IMG/VR virus record: IMGVR_UViG_3300047510_003019
Location: 1 to 59,228 of that record
Strand: one strand, 5' to 3'
DNA: 59,228 bases
Source of the DNA: a virus
Under the pieces are notes generated by a model. The model saw nothing but the letters and a program-made list of their open reading frames with translations, was not told the origin of the DNA and did no database searches. Shown here piece after piece: positions 58,657 to 59,228 of the stretch. The position numbers and the translations under genes are program-made. Position 1 is the stretch's first letter, and each line of letters begins with the position of its first letter.

Positions 58657-58664
58657 GGGTCTCT
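58644..58664 (-). terminator. psbA terminator
   Basis: AGAGACCC-GTAAA-GGGTCTCT, an 8-bp stem followed by seven T on the minus strand, 8 nt after the psbA stop. Confidence 0.85.
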
Positions 58665-58671
58665 AATTTTA

Positions 58672-58743
58672 TCAACCGATTGAAGGAGCAGTGAGAGCAA
58701 CTGGTGTTGCTTCTGCTGCTGCAAGGTCAAGTGGGAAGTTGTG
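58672..58743 (-). CDS. psbA: psbA last exon (D1 C-terminus)
   Basis: Twenty-three codons and TGA: HNFPLDLAAAEATPVALTAPSIG, the C-terminal end of D1 after HERNA. It is joined in frame to the exon at 58955-59072 once the 211-nt intron is removed. The C-terminal processing region (after Ala) is present. Confidence 0.93.
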   Translation of the reverse strand, partial: HNFPLDLAAAEATPVALTAPSIG

Positions 58744-58954
58744 CTTACAGTTTGGACTATATCTTCACCATACTCTTTATGAGGTTAGGTGTCGGACGCT
58801 ATTGGTGTATTACATCTCACGCTTGAGAAACCACCTAGTCTCTGAACCTTCCAATCAAGTTCGTGATTGGCTTGGCTGCTGATTGCCCGTTAGGGTTTCC
58901 AGCAATTCATCCGAAGTTTATCTTACCTTTTCAGATAAGAGCGCCCACAAATCG
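58744..58954 (-). other. Group I intron B in psbA (complete, 211 nt)
   Basis: Core elements can be read on the minus strand: P (AATTGCTGGAAACCC), Q (AATCAGCAGCC), R (GTTCAGAGACTA) and S (AAGATATAGTCC). The upstream exon ends in T (AACGCT) and the intron ends in G (GTAAG), as expected for self-splicing. There is no ORF. The insertion lies between the Ala and His codons of MHERNA|HNFPL. Confidence 0.88.
58797..58850 (-). repeat. 54-nt direct repeat, copy 1 (intron B core)
   Basis: Identical base for base to 59139-59192, covering the R element and flanking P8/P7 region. It indicates recent copying of one intron from the other, or gene conversion. Confidence 0.9.
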
Positions 58955-59072
58955 AGCGTTGCGTTCATGCATGACTTCCATTCCAAGTCCTGCACGATTT
59001 AGGACATCTGCCCAAGTGTTAATAACTTTACCTTGACTATCAACGATAGACTGGTTGAAGTTGAAACCGTTG
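58955..59072 (-). CDS. psbA: psbA internal exon
   Basis: 118 nt encode (L)[18 protein letters not shown] then [21 protein letters not shown], which matches D1 just before its C-terminus. The first base completes a split codon from the exon outside the window. The frame continues into 58672-58743 after splicing. Confidence 0.92.
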
Positions 59073-59228
59073 CACTGAACCCATAAGTTTACCATTCTTA
59101 TGGAGTGGACTATATCTTCATCCATTTAGGATGTTGGGCGCTATTGGTGTATTACATCTCACGCTTGAGAAACCACCTAGTCTCTGAACCTTTCCAAGAA
59201 GCGTCTTGGACTTGGCTGCTGATTACCC
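59073..59228 (-). other. Group I intron A in psbA (3' part, cut by window edge)
   Basis: It shares Q (AATCAGCAGCC), R (GTTCAGAGACTA) and S (AAGATATAGTCC) with intron B, including a 54-nt identical stretch (59139-59192 against 58797-58850). After S it has an extra P9 hairpin (CCATAAG/CTTATGG). The last base is G before CAACGG. The 5' part lies outside the window. Confidence 0.85.
59139..59192 (-). repeat. 54-nt direct repeat, copy 2 (intron A core)
   Basis: Second copy of the 54-nt identical segment described for 58797-58850. Confidence 0.9.

Noticed and set aside
58931-59125. 64-residue ORF ending in [16 protein letters not shown]
   Set aside because: It is the psbA exon read through into unspliced introns at both ends, not a gene.

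Overview
The window is part of a T4-like myovirus genome that infects marine cyanobacteria (a cyanomyovirus, Kyanoviridae-like). Two kinds of gene show this. T4 core genes are present: gp4, gp5, gp26, gp27-like, gp32, gp33, gp48, gp53, gp54 and gp59. Cyanophage auxiliary genes are also present: psbA, psbD, cp12, phoH, speD and thyX. The DNA is AT-rich, most genes lie on the minus strand, and many start and stop codons overlap (TAATG, TGATG, ATGA).

Layout. 1-18.8 kb is an accessory adhesion region. It holds a collagen-like protein cut by the left edge, three giant kelch-repeat proteins, an S74-type fibre and small structural proteins. Among them lie enzymes that could decorate proteins or glycans: three 2-oxoglutarate/Fe(II) oxygenases, a sulfotransferase, a GT4-FkbM fusion and a GT-A glycosyltransferase. 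18.8-24.7 kb is a 1958-residue fibre protein. 24.8-27.3 kb has a Mom-like DNA-modification protein, a homing endonuclease, two tRNAs (Thr-UGU, Leu-UAA) and small ORFs. 27.3-45.7 kb is the structural and baseplate block: an FG-GAP protein, virion proteins, gp5, CP12, the gp27-like hub, two giant proteins carrying wall-degrading domains, a gp51-like ORF, gp26, gp54, and on the plus strand gp4, a conserved ORF, gp48 and gp53. 45.7-51.5 kb is replication, recombination and metabolism: gp32, DUF1825, gp59, gp33, a PD-(D/E)XK exonuclease, phoH, thyX and speD. 51.5-56.3 kb holds small conserved cyanophage genes, glutaredoxin, an HNH nuclease and a Pro/Asp/Glu-repeat protein. 56.3-59.2 kb is the photosystem II region: psbD flanked by two endonuclease genes, and the 3' part of psbA, interrupted by two closely related group I introns.

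Regulation can be read directly. T4-type late motifs (TATAAATA or CTAAATA variants) lie about 20-45 nt before many structural genes. Sigma70-type promoters, all with 17-bp spacers, precede gp32, thyX, psbD, the tRNAs and a few others. Several of these promoters are fused to or just behind terminator hairpins.

Most notable observations: (1) kelch proteins built as exact multiples of six repeats, which suggests strings of six-bladed propellers; (2) a possible fibre-modification island around the collagen-like and kelch genes; (3) a canonical T TTT TTC -1 frameshift site linking gp26 to the gp51-like ORF; (4) twin group I introns sharing a 54-nt identical core in one psbA gene; (5) CP12 inside the hub operon; (6) a Mom-like gene; (7) promoters nested in terminators and a boxA-like element.
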